Source: Atopobiaceae bacterium UBA7016 (GTDB taxonomy: Bacteria; Actinomycetota; Coriobacteriia; Coriobacteriales; Atopobiaceae). From it: a DNA stretch of 9,181 nucleotides. The translations under genes were made by a program, and so were the position numbers. The stretch is taken from assembly GCA_002449555.1 (NCBI GenBank), contig DJXA01000200.1, positions 1 through 9,181 on the forward strand. The letters run 5' to 3'. The first letter of the stretch is position 1. Every line of letters starts with the position of its first letter. Of the stretch, positions 1 through 5,742 are shown piece by piece. The notes beneath the pieces were generated by a model, which did not search any database, was not told the DNA's origin, and worked only from the letters and a program-made list of their open reading frames with translations.

Positions 1-1850
1 TACGCGTCCTGCTCAAGCGTGACCATCGCACCCTCGAGATGGCTCGATGCCGCAATCACCGCCTCGAGCGCATCCACCTCGCCGTAACCGTACGTCTCGT
101 CCCATCCGGCATCGCCCAGGTCAACCGCCGAGGAATACAGGATGCTCACGGCCTGGTCAGCAGTCAGGTTGTTATTGGCCGCGAACTCAAGCGCCAACAC
201 GCCCGCAACCTGCGGTGAGGCCATCGAGGTGCCCGACATCGTGCTGTACGAGCTGTTAGGCACGGTGCTCCACACGTCCGTTCCCGGGGCAGAGATGTTC
301 TTTCCCGTCTGGCCTGAAACGTTGTAGTTTGACGTGCTGTTGCGCGTCACGTCGGTACCGCTGCGCTGCAGATTAATGACGCTGACTACGTTGTCTGCAT
401 CACCTGGGTACTCGCGAAACGGGACCACGCCCTTGTTGCTATCCGCGTTAGCGGCGGCGGCAACGGTCACGATGCCGTACTCGGCACGAGCCTTTTCCAC
501 AGAGCGCAGAAAGAGGTCGTCCGTAAAGGAGTACGAGTCTGAGACGGGACCACCCAAGCTGAGATTGATGACGCGCACGTTGTCTGCCTGTGCGCGATCC
601 ATCACCCAAGCATAGGCATTGATCAAGTCCTTCGTGCTGCTTTGGAGCTTGGAACTGAAGACGTTAACTAGCAGGAGCCCCGCGTTGTATGACACGCCGG
701 CAACGCCCGTCTCGTTGTTCGCAACCGCCGAGACGATGCCCGCCACGTGCGTACCATGGTTTCTGGGGGTGGTGATGGTTGAGGAGGCCGAAGTGTCATG
801 TGCGTCATACGTGGCGATCACATTGCCCACCAGGTCTTCGTGCGCCGCGTCGGGAAGCTGGTCGAGCACGGCAACGGTTACGGTCCCCTCGCAACGAGCG
901 ATTGACCATGCGCCGTAGGCCTTGATGCTTGAGAGCGCCCATTGATTCGTTGATGTTGAGCTCGAGTACGGGTCGTTCACGTCAAGCAAGGCTTGAAGGG
1001 TTGGAGCCTCTTCGGCCTTCTCTTCGATGGCAGCTTCCGCTTCTGACTGGGCAGGATCTTCTTCGGTTGCCTCTTCATGGTCGGGAGCGCCCTCCGCAGG
1101 CTCTTCATCGCTTTCGGCGGACTCGTCGCCCGTCTCTGACTCACCCATGTCTTCGGACACGGCAGGGGCTTCGTCAGCCGTTTGCTCGGGCTGTGGTTCG
1201 TCTTCCTCAGCCGCTTCAACCGCGATGCGCTCAAGGGTCTCCACCTGCGGTTCATTCGCCTCCGCAAGCACCTCGTACAGGTCTCCCTCGTCGAGCATGG
1301 CGTGGTACACATAGTTGGGCTGGACCACGTCGATGAGCTCGTTGCCCAACAGGGCGTTCACGGCATCTTCGACGCCGTAACCCTCGGCCACCTCAAGCGT
1401 CACGATGCCACTCGCAACGTCATCTGCCGCCACCTTCTTCGTGGCAATCTCGTCCGTCTCGGAGAGCAGCGCTTCGAGGTCTGCCGCCGTTACGCCGTCC
1501 GCTAGCCCCACAAGCACGACGTCAGGCTCGTACTCCACCTCATCCGGAAGCACGAAGGCGCCCGAGGGCTCACCGTCTTCCGACGGTGCGTCGCCACCCA
1601 GTTCGTCGACCTCAGCTTGCAGGTGCGTCTCACCTTGGTCTGCAAGAGACTCACCGGACGCATTCTCAGAGCCCGCCTCGTCCGTGTCCGCGCCCATTCG
1701 CTCGCAAACTTCCACCGCAGCACCGTCCGAGCGACCAGACGAAGCATCTGCTGCGCGCATGCTCAGCCGAGCACCTCGCCAGCCAAGCACCATGGCCAAC
1801 GCGAGGCACACCAGCACCAATATCAGACGCCTGAGCGGTATGCGCGACAT
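1..1850 (-). CDS. Exported subtilisin-family (S8) serine protease, 3' end off the window
   Basis: Secreted or membrane-tethered endopeptidase. The visible 616 residues, read in one unbroken frame, show an N-terminal hydrophobic signal/anchor (about 9-23); a propeptide of the inhibitor-I9 type (about 105-184, ending VVQPNYVY); an acidic Glu/Asp/Ala-rich linker (about 195-285); and an S8 catalytic domain (about 303-602). The triad is Asp330 (VAVLD), His365 (NHGTHVAG) and Ser542 (SGTSMASP). The oxyanion Asn468 lies in VAAAAN, where the usual Gly before Asn is Ala. Asp330 is followed by Gln-Leu rather than the usual Thr/Ser-Gly, which is odd but leaves the triad intact. At least 14 residues follow the domain before the window edge, so a C-terminal extension is possible. 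The start is chosen because GGAAGGGG (1858-1865) lies seven bases upstream of the ATG. The gene lies 162 bp downstream of the cystatin-like lipoprotein on the same strand. The family call is secure; the substrate is unknown. Confidence 0.93.
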   Translation of the reverse strand, partial: MSRIPLRRLILVLVCLALAMVLGWRGARLSMRAADASSGRSDGAAVEVCERMGADTDEAGSENASGESLADQGETHLQAEVDELGGDAPSEDGEPSGAFVLPDEVEYEPDVVLVGLADGVTAADLEALLSETDEIATKKVAADDVASGIVTLEVAEGYGVEDAVNALLGNELIDVVQPNYVYHAMLDEGDLYEVLAEANEPQVETLERIAVEAAEEDEPQPEQTADEAPAVSEDMGESETGDESAESDEEPAEGAPDHEEATEEDPAQSEAEAAIEEKAEEAPTLQALLDVNDPYSSSTSTNQWALSSIKAYGAWSIARCEGTVTVAVLDQLPDAAHEDLVGNVIATYDAHDTSASSTITTPRNHGTHVAGIVSAVANNETGVAGVSYNAGLLLVNVFSSKLQSSTKDLINAYAWVMDRAQADNVRVINLSLGGPVSDSYSFTDDLFLRSVEKARAEYGIVTVAAAANADSNKGVVPFREYPGDADNVVSVINLQRSGTDVTRNSTSNYNVSGQTGKNISAPGTDVWSTVPNSSYSTMSGTSMASPQVAGVLALEFAANNNLTADQAVSILYSSAVDLGDAGWDETYGYGEVDALEAVIAASSHLEGAMVTLEQDA

Positions 1851-1873
1851 ATTTAAACCCCTTCCGGCGTCAT

Positions 1874-1902
1874 AGTATTGCAGTTGAGCGGGCCGTTGTC
1901 AC
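1874..1902 (-). promoter_or_regulatory. Candidate sigma-70-type promoter of the protease gene
   Basis: Read on the minus strand, a -35-like GTGACA (1897-1902) is separated by 17 bp from a -10-like AATACT (1874-1879). Transcription would start close to 1867, just upstream of the ribosome site at 1858-1865, giving a very short leader. The match is 5/6 and 4/6 to consensus. The short leader makes it less than certain, and read-through from the lipoprotein gene is also possible because no U-tract terminator is visible between the two genes. Confidence 0.35.
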
Positions 1903-2012
1903 CTCCACCACATCCCGCCCACGTCCCCAAAGATGCACGAATCGGCACAAAACGAAGGCATGCACGCCTGAGAGACGCGCCTGCCTTTGCAAGGCCTATA
2001 GTTCAAAAACTG

Positions 2013-2768
2013 TTATACGCCAGTCACATATGCCGGCAGGTAGAGCTGTTCGACGCTTTCAAACTTGGCGCCACCCTGCAGGTCAGCGTACAGCGTTGCC
2101 ACATACAGCGCCGTCTCAGGTTCGGCGGTAGCGGTGGTGCCGGAGCACAGCACCAGGTAGTTGGTGCCAGAAACCAGCTGCGTGCCAAGCGTCGCGATGG
2201 GGTTCAGCGAGACGCCAACCCATGCGTCAGCAGCCTTGGCGAAGGCCGTGCCGGCCTCCTCGGGAAGCAGTGCCGCATTGGACGGCTCGACAACATCCCA
2301 ACCGCCCACGACCTCGGTGTTAACCTCCTGATCGGTCACCTGCATGTTGGTGATGTCAATCTGCGAGATGTTCGACACCTTCGCATTGCCGTCAAGATCC
2401 TCGTAAATCACAACCACGTACCAGTTGGTGGCCGGCTCGGCCGTCACGGTCTCACCCGTGCACAAGAACGCATGGTTACGCCCAGACACCAGCTGCGTCG
2501 CGAGCTCAGCAACCGGCTCGTAGCTCACGCCCACCAGGCCCTCCATGCCCTTGGCGAAGAGCTCGGCCTGCTCATCCGTCAGCGCCCTGGTCACCTCGGT
2601 CTGAACGGTCCATCCACCAACGATCAACTGTCCGCCCTCCGTAGCTTCGGTCTCCTCGGCGGTAGTCTCCACCTCAGGCTCAGTCTGCGCCTGCTTGCCA
2701 GCACATCCCGTCAGCACGATGGACAAAGCCAGCGCGCCCGACAGAAATGCAGTTGCCAGCTTCTTCAT
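2013..2768 (-). CDS. Lipoprotein with two tandem cystatin-like domains
   Basis: A 251-residue surface lipoprotein. The first 22 residues form a lipoprotein signal with lipobox LTGC; Cys22 would be lipidated. A Glu/Thr-rich spacer (about 29-46) precedes two homologous domains (about 48-140 and 153-246). Each has an N-terminal VGGW, a helix-like stretch, the loop TQLVSG (residues 91-96 and 196-201, a period of 105), a following strand ending in Leu-Cys, and a C-terminal strand pair. VGG near the start and QxVxG followed by an aromatic-rich strand (QLVSGTNY in domain 2) are the signature of the cystatin/stefin fold, whose known members inhibit papain-type cysteine proteases. The fold call is by motif only, and inhibition is an inference. 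The ATG at 2766-2768 is preferred to a start 20 codons upstream because it opens the signal peptide and follows AGAGGGG (2774-2780). The gene lies between the gdhA terminator and the S8 protease. Confidence 0.85.
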   Translation of the reverse strand: MKKLATAFLSGALALSIVLTGCAGKQAQTEPEVETTAEETEATEGGQLIVGGWTVQTEVTRALTDEQAELFAKGMEGLVGVSYEPVAELATQLVSGRNHAFLCTGETVTAEPATNWYVVVIYEDLDGNAKVSNISQIDITNMQVTDQEVNTEVVGGWDVVEPSNAALLPEEAGTAFAKAADAWVGVSLNPIATLGTQLVSGTNYLVLCSGTTATAEPETALYVATLYADLQGGAKFESVEQLYLPAYVTGV

Positions 2769-2773
2769 GTCGA

Positions 2774-2780
2774 CCCCTCT
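2774..2780 (-). promoter_or_regulatory. Ribosome binding site fixing the lipoprotein start
   Basis: AGAGGGG on the minus strand, five bases before the ATG at 2766-2768. It supports the start that begins directly with the lipoprotein signal peptide (MKKLATAF) rather than the in-frame start at 2828. Confidence 0.75.
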
Positions 2781-2853
2781 CTCATAGAGCGTCTTGCGCA
2801 GGTCTCTCAACCGCCCCGCACTTGTCATACGAATAAGAGGTTACCAAAGTCTT

Positions 2854-2913
2854 GAAAAAGTAAAAGATGGCGCCCGTTCGCGGTCATCTTCACAAGATGC
2901 GCAAACGGGCGCC
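2854..2913 (-). terminator. Rho-independent terminator of gdhA
   Basis: A perfect 10-bp stem, GGCGCCCGTT at 2869-2878 pairing with AACGGGCGCC at 2904-2913. An inner ATCTT/AAGAT hairpin with a CAC loop lies inside. On the minus strand the stem is followed by a U-rich run (TCTTTTACTTTTT, 2855-2867). It starts 26 bases beyond the gdhA stop codon and separates gdhA from the lipoprotein gene. Confidence 0.88.
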
Positions 2914-2939
2914 TCATCAGGCGATGTATGGATGAGCGC

Positions 2940-4295
2940 TTAGATGACGCCCTGAGCCATCATGGCCTCGGCGACCTTCAGGAAGCCCGCGATGTTGGCG
3001 CCGGCAACGTAGTTGCCCTCCATGCCAAACTGCTTGGCCGCGTCATCGCACGCGTGGTAGATGCCGCGCATGATGGCCTCGAGGCGAGAGTCAACCTCCT
3101 CGAAGGTCCAGGAGATGTGGCCGGCGTTCTGGCTCATCTCGAGGCCGGAGGTGGCCACGCCACCAGCGTTGGCAGCCTTGCCCGGGAAGAAGGCAACGCC
3201 GTTCTCCTGCAGGTACTTGGTGGCGTCGAGCGTGGTGGGCATGTTGGCGCCCTCACCCACGACCTTGCAGCCGTTGGCGACGAGCTTCTCGGCGTCCTCA
3301 AGCAGCAGGGTGTTCTCGCGAGCACACGGAAGCGCGATGTCGCAGGGCACGCCCCACACGCCGCGACCGTCCTCGGCGTGCCACTCGGCGTTGGGACGAT
3401 ACTCGGTGTACATGGCCAGCGAGACGCCCTTGTCGTTGCCGGAGCGCTTCTTGGCGTAGATGGCCTCGAGCACGGAGACGTCGATGCCGTCGGCGTCGTA
3501 GACCCAGCCCTTGGTGTCGGAGCAGGCAACGACCTTGCCGCCGAGCTGCTCGGCCTTCTGGATGGCGTAGGTAGCGACGTTGCCGGAACCATGGACCACC
3601 ACGGTCTTGCCCTCGAAGGAGTCATCGTGGCACTTCAGGTACTCGTCGACGTAGTAGACCAGGCCGTAGCCGGTTGCCTCGGTACGAGCAAGCGAGCCGC
3701 CGAAGGTGAGGCCCTTGCCGGTCAGAACGCCGGTGAAGGTGTTGGTGAGACGCTTGTACTGACCGAACATGTAAGCAACCTCGCGGCCGCCGACGCCCAG
3801 GTCACCAGCGGGAACGTCGGTATCCTCGCCGATGTGGCGGTACAGCTCGGTGATGAAGGACTGGCAGAAGCGCATGATCTCGTTGTTGGACTTGCCCTTG
3901 GGGTCGAAGTCAGAGCCGCCCTTGCCACCGCCCATGGGAAGCGTGGTGAGGGAGTTCTTGAAGGTCTGCTCGAAGCCCAGGAACTTGAGCATGCCCAGGG
4001 TAACCGTGGGGTTGAAGCGCAGGCCGCCCTTGTAGGGGCCGATGGCAGAGTTGAACTGCACGCGGTAGCCGCGGTTCACCTGAACCTTGCCCTCGTCATC
4101 GATCCAGGGCACGCGGAAGATGATGACGCGCTCAGGCTCGACGAGGCGCTCGAGCAGGGCGGCATCCTCATACTCGGGGTGAGCGTCAAGGGCGGGCTGG
4201 ATGGTCTCGAGGACCTCGGTGGCAGCCTGGATGAACTGCGGCTGCTCGGGATACCTCTCCTTGAGCTCGGCAAGAATACGCTCGGAATACGTCAT
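2940..4295 (-). CDS. gdhA: NADP-type glutamate dehydrogenase
   Basis: Catalyses reversible reductive amination of 2-oxoglutarate with ammonium to L-glutamate in the cytoplasm, the ammonium-assimilating route; this family is normally hexameric. At 451 residues it has the usual length of the bacterial ~450-residue class. Visible motifs are the substrate-binding GPYKGGLRF (86-94, Lys89), the catalytic-lysine loop LPMGGGKGG (119-127, Lys125), the catalytic aspartate in PAGDLGVGGRE (Asp165), and a Rossmann GSGNVA (236-241) followed by CSD (258-260), which fits NADP(H) better than NAD(H). The cofactor call is by resemblance to the E. coli-type enzyme. The ATG follows AAAGGAG at good spacing. The gene is monocistronic by appearance: its own terminator lies downstream, and a tRNA terminator and a long non-coding stretch lie upstream. 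Confidence 0.97.
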   Translation of the reverse strand: MTYSERILAELKERYPEQPQFIQAATEVLETIQPALDAHPEYEDAALLERLVEPERVIIFRVPWIDDEGKVQVNRGYRVQFNSAIGPYKGGLRFNPTVTLGMLKFLGFEQTFKNSLTTLPMGGGKGGSDFDPKGKSNNEIMRFCQSFITELYRHIGEDTDVPAGDLGVGGREVAYMFGQYKRLTNTFTGVLTGKGLTFGGSLARTEATGYGLVYYVDEYLKCHDDSFEGKTVVVHGSGNVATYAIQKAEQLGGKVVACSDTKGWVYDADGIDVSVLEAIYAKKRSGNDKGVSLAMYTEYRPNAEWHAEDGRGVWGVPCDIALPCARENTLLLEDAEKLVANGCKVVGEGANMPTTLDATKYLQENGVAFFPGKAANAGGVATSGLEMSQNAGHISWTFEEVDSRLEAIMRGIYHACDDAAKQFGMEGNYVAGANIAGFLKVAEAMMAQGVI

Positions 4296-4337
4296 GATGG
4301 CTCCTTTCGGTTGTCATGCCTCAAACTTCCGCGGAAA

Positions 4338-4365
4338 AGAATACCGCGCAACGACGGCACCGCAA
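4338..4365 (-). promoter_or_regulatory. gdhA: Candidate gdhA promoter
   Basis: On the minus strand, TTGCGG (4360-4365), a 16-bp spacer and TATTCT (4338-4343). The predicted start near 4331 gives a leader of about 35 bases to the gdhA ATG. The -35 is weak (3/6), so the -10 carries most of the support. Confidence 0.35.
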
Positions 4366-4437
4366 GCACACGGACATCAACTGTGAACGAATTGAAATGT
4401 GGCGGTTACGCTGCCACCACGCGGCTGTTGCCTTCTC

Positions 4438-4459
4438 GCAATAGTTTCGAAACCAATGC
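4438..4459. repeat. Operator-like dyad upstream of gdhA
   Basis: Two 11-base half sites meet at a perfect GTTTCGAAAC core, with 9 of 11 positions pairing. Its size and symmetry fit binding by a dimeric regulator. It lies about 73 bp upstream of the candidate gdhA -35, which is rather far for a simple repressor site, so a role in gdhA control is only a guess. Confidence 0.35.
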
Positions 4460-4504
4460 ACCAGGAGGGTCCGACCCTCGTGGCACGCCCTCTCCTGTCC
4501 CCAA

Positions 4505-4519
4505 TGTCAACATCCGCAA
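4505..4519 (-). repeat. 15-base repeat beyond a tRNA terminator, copy 1
   Basis: On the minus strand it reads TTGCGGATGTTGACA, identical to 5730-5744. Both copies lie a few bases beyond the U-tract of a terminator that follows a tRNA or tRNA remnant on the minus strand. It contains TTGACA, but no matching -10 is visible downstream. Confidence 0.6.
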
Positions 4520-4522
4520 CTA

Positions 4523-4545
4523 AAAAAAGGGCCCCTTGGTGGGAC
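4523..4545 (-). terminator. Terminator after the tRNA-Gly 3'-end copy
   Basis: On the minus strand AAGGGTCCC pairs with GGGGCCCTT around an ACCAA loop (nine pairs including one G-U), and the stem runs directly into seven U. It resembles the terminator at 4695-4718 in stem, loop and distance from the preceding tRNA 3' sequence, so the two are probably duplicates that have diverged. Confidence 0.8.
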
Positions 4546-4555
4546 CCTTCGTCGA

Positions 4556-4579
4556 TTATGGAGCGGGTGACGGGAATCG
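4556..4579 (-). pseudogene. Partial copy of the tRNA-Gly 3' end
   Basis: Twenty-four bases identical to 4726-4749: on the minus strand, from within the T-loop through the acceptor 3' half, CCA and TAA. The rest of the tRNA (5' acceptor strand, D arm, anticodon arm) is absent; a hairpin cassette stands in its place. It could be a decayed tandem tRNA-Gly, or the distal attachment-site copy left by an element inserted at the tRNA 3' end. Confidence 0.75.
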
Positions 4580-4694
4580 CCGCGTTGCCTTCGGCAACGC
4601 TCTGCGGCTCCGCGGCTTCGCCGCTCCGCCCGGAAGTGCCCACAGGGCACTTCCGCCCTCGCGGGTTCGATTCCCGAGGAATCGACCTCACATG
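4580..4694. repeat. Cassette of four consecutive triloop hairpins
   Basis: Four perfect stem-loops follow one another, each with a three-base loop: 8 bp at 4582-4600, 5 bp at 4612-4624, 11 bp at 4631-4655 and 8 bp at 4667-4685. The last overlaps a 17-base inverted copy (4660-4676) of the T-arm of tRNA-Gly (4741-4757). There is no coding signal, and the hairpins lack a U-tract, so they are not ordinary terminators. The arrangement recalls mobile palindromic repeats (REP/BIME-like) or folded small RNA. I do not recognise the family. Confidence 0.7.
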
Positions 4695-4718
4695 AAAAAA
4701 GGCCCCGTGGTGGGGCCT
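4695..4718 (-). terminator. Terminator of tRNA-Gly
   Basis: On the minus strand AGGCCCC and GGGGCCT form a 7-bp stem around a five-base loop, followed by six U (4695-4700). It begins ten bases beyond the encoded CCA of tRNA-Gly. Confidence 0.9.
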
Positions 4719-4725
4719 CTGTCTT

Positions 4726-4749
4726 TTATGGAGCGGGTGACGGGAATCG
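4726..4749 (-). repeat. 24-bp direct repeat within tRNA-Gly (partner of 4556-4579)
   Basis: Covers the 3' 21 bases of the tRNA, including CCA, plus three flanking bases. This is the segment that tyrosine integrases of tRNA-targeting elements commonly use as the crossover core. The repeat distance is 170 bp and no integrase lies between the copies. Confidence 0.75.
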
Positions 4750-4802
4750 AACCCGCGTGGTCAGCTTGGAAGGCTGAAGTTCTGCCATTGAACTACACCC
4801 GC
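4729..4802 (-). tRNA. tRNA-Gly, anticodon TCC
   Basis: A full cloverleaf is readable on the minus strand: acceptor GCGGGTG/CACCCGC, D arm GTTC/GAAC, anticodon stem TCAGC/GCTGA with loop CTTCCAA, and T-arm GCGGG-TTCGATT-CCCGT. The discriminator is T and CCA is encoded (4729-4731). The anticodon is at 4768-4770 (TCC), reading GGA and possibly other GGN codons by wobble. It has its own promoter candidate and terminator, so it appears to be a single-gene unit. Confidence 0.97.
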
Positions 4803-4814
4803 ATGCAGGATGTA

Positions 4815-4842
4815 AGCATAGCAAACTTGACCCGATTTGCAA
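4815..4842 (-). promoter_or_regulatory. Promoter candidate of tRNA-Gly
   Basis: On the minus strand TTGCAA (4837-4842), a 16-bp spacer and TATGCT (4815-4820). The -10 ends 12 bases before the first base of the tRNA, the distance expected for a tRNA promoter with a short 5' leader. Confidence 0.55.
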
Positions 4843-4920
4843 GACACGCCACTTGGATAACGCACGTCGTATGGCAAACAGACCCAGCTTGCAATACCAT
4901 GAAAGACAAGATGCCAAGGA

Positions 4921-4926
4921 AAGGAG
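4921..4926 (+). promoter_or_regulatory. Ribosome binding site fixing the HAD phosphatase start
   Basis: AAGGAG four bases before the ATG at 4931. It rules out the longer reading from 4853, whose extra 26 residues have no HAD character and overlap the region of tRNA promoter signals. Confidence 0.8.
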
Positions 4927-4930
4927 CCCC

Positions 4931-5695
4931 ATGAGCATTGCGTTCTTCGACATCGACGGCACCCTTGCCATCGGCCGCGACATTCCCGCCTCTGCCGAGC
5001 AGGCCCTGACGCAGATGCGCGCCAACGGACATCTCGTGTTCATCTGCACCGGTCGCCCTCGCGCGTACGCCGAGAAGAACTTTGGCCAGTATGCCGACGG
5101 CTTTGTCTGCAACAACGGCCGCCTTGCCTTTATGGGCGAGCGCAACCTGCACGACCGTGCCCTGAGCAGGCAGGAAGTGGAGGACTTCGTTAAGACGCTT
5201 GACGAGGTTGGCTCTGGTTACGCCTTCTTGGAGGAATGGCACGCGTGGTATGGCGGAGACCCCACCTACGAGCACATCGCGGCCGGCGTGTGGGATGCCA
5301 GCATGTTCTCGGTGGGCGTAGACCCGGCAACGATCCACGCCTTCAACTTCGACATCTACTTTGCCGACGCCGCACATCGTCAGCGCATCGCGGATGCCTT
5401 GGGCGACGCTTGCTTGGTCAACCCCCATGGGCCCCACCCAAGTGCTGACGTAGCGGTGCTTGGTTGTGACAAGGGTGACGCCATCAGGAGCGTCGCTCAG
5501 GTACTGGGCGTTGGCCTTGATGACGTGTACGCCTTTGGTGACGGCGTCAACGACCAGCCCATGCTGCGCGTGGCGGGCCACGGCGTAGCGATGGGTAACG
5601 CCGTGGACGAGCTGAAGGAGATTGCCGAGTACGTCACCACCGACATCGACAAAGACGGCATCAAGAACGCACTTGAGCACTACGGCTTGATCTAA
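4931..5695 (+). CDS. Cof-type HAD-superfamily phosphatase
   Basis: A 254-residue cytoplasmic Mg2+-dependent phosphohydrolase of the HAD-IIB (Cof) type. It shows all four HAD motifs: DIDGT with nucleophile Asp7 and acid/base Asp9; motif II Thr40 in FICTGR; motif III Lys181 in CDKGDA; and motif IV GDGVND (203-208) with Asp204 and Asp208. The stretch between motifs II and III (about 80-175) is the C2-type cap, which sets substrate choice. Family members hydrolyse sugar phosphates, nucleotides, FMN or PLP; the substrate cannot be read from the sequence. The gene stands alone between two minus-strand tRNAs and ends at the two-way terminator at 5749-5791. No strong promoter is obvious in the 128 bp before it. 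Confidence 0.93.
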   Translation: MSIAFFDIDGTLAIGRDIPASAEQALTQMRANGHLVFICTGRPRAYAEKNFGQYADGFVCNNGRLAFMGERNLHDRALSRQEVEDFVKTLDEVGSGYAFLEEWHAWYGGDPTYEHIAAGVWDASMFSVGVDPATIHAFNFDIYFADAAHRQRIADALGDACLVNPHGPHPSADVAVLGCDKGDAIRSVAQVLGVGLDDVYAFGDGVNDQPMLRVAGHGVAMGNAVDELKEIAEYVTTDIDKDGIKNALEHYGLI

Positions 5696-5700
5696 CCATT

Positions 5701-5742
5701 GCGAGTGTTGACGTTAGAGGCTCGGTTTCTGTCAACATCCGC
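5701..5742. repeat. Imperfect inverted repeat after the HAD gene
   Basis: Two 12-base arms, at 5701-5712 and 5731-5742, pair at 10 of 12 positions around an 18-base spacer. Both carry TGTTGAC/GTCAACA. The right arm overlaps the second copy of the 15-base repeat (5730-5744). No U-tract follows on either strand, so it is not a standard terminator. Confidence 0.5.

Larger units (their letters stand above)
4366..4522. other. Non-coding stretch upstream of gdhA with small dyads
   Basis: I see no credible gene here. Short open frames on both strands lack ribosome sites and recognisable protein features. The stretch holds an imperfect 22-bp dyad centred on TTTCGAAA (4438-4459, 9 of 11 positions paired), a GAGGG/CCCTC hairpin with a TCCGA loop at about 4462-4484, and the first copy of a 15-base repeat (4505-4519) just outside the terminator at 4523. 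Confidence 0.6.

Noticed and set aside
929..1875. Several 80-156-codon frames on both strands within the protease gene
   Set aside because: One minus-strand frame runs unbroken from 1850 to the window edge with the full catalytic triad, so these are shadows.
1983..1995. GCCTT/AAGGC hairpin as a terminator after the lipoprotein gene
   Set aside because: Only five base pairs with no U-run on the minus strand. A similarly weak AGGC/GCCT dyad near 1958-1971 is no better.
1878..2855. 325-codon open frame opposite the lipoprotein gene
   Set aside because: Antisense to a gene with a clear lipobox and internal repeats; its start has no ribosome site.
4366..4522. Riboswitch or T-box leader of gdhA
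   Set aside because: The stretch lies upstream of the candidate promoter and I recognise no known riboswitch core or T-box sequence.
2928..4523. 531-codon open frame opposite gdhA on the plus strand
   Set aside because: It mirrors the codon structure of gdhA in a GC-rich genome. It shows only Val/Gly/Leu/Ala/His-rich antisense character with no domain, and no convincing ribosome site.
4580..4690. CRISPR array in the cassette
   Set aside because: The palindromes differ from one another in sequence and length, and there is no repeat-spacer periodicity.
4556..4694. A complete second tRNA, or a tRNA-Sec or tmRNA, in the cassette
   Set aside because: No matching 5' acceptor strand, D arm or anticodon arm can be folded with the T-arm-like parts on either strand, and there is no tmRNA tag frame.
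4793..5680. 295-codon minus-strand frame opposite the HAD gene
   Set aside because: The opposite strand carries all four HAD motifs and a good ribosome site, and this frame runs into the tRNA-Gly gene.
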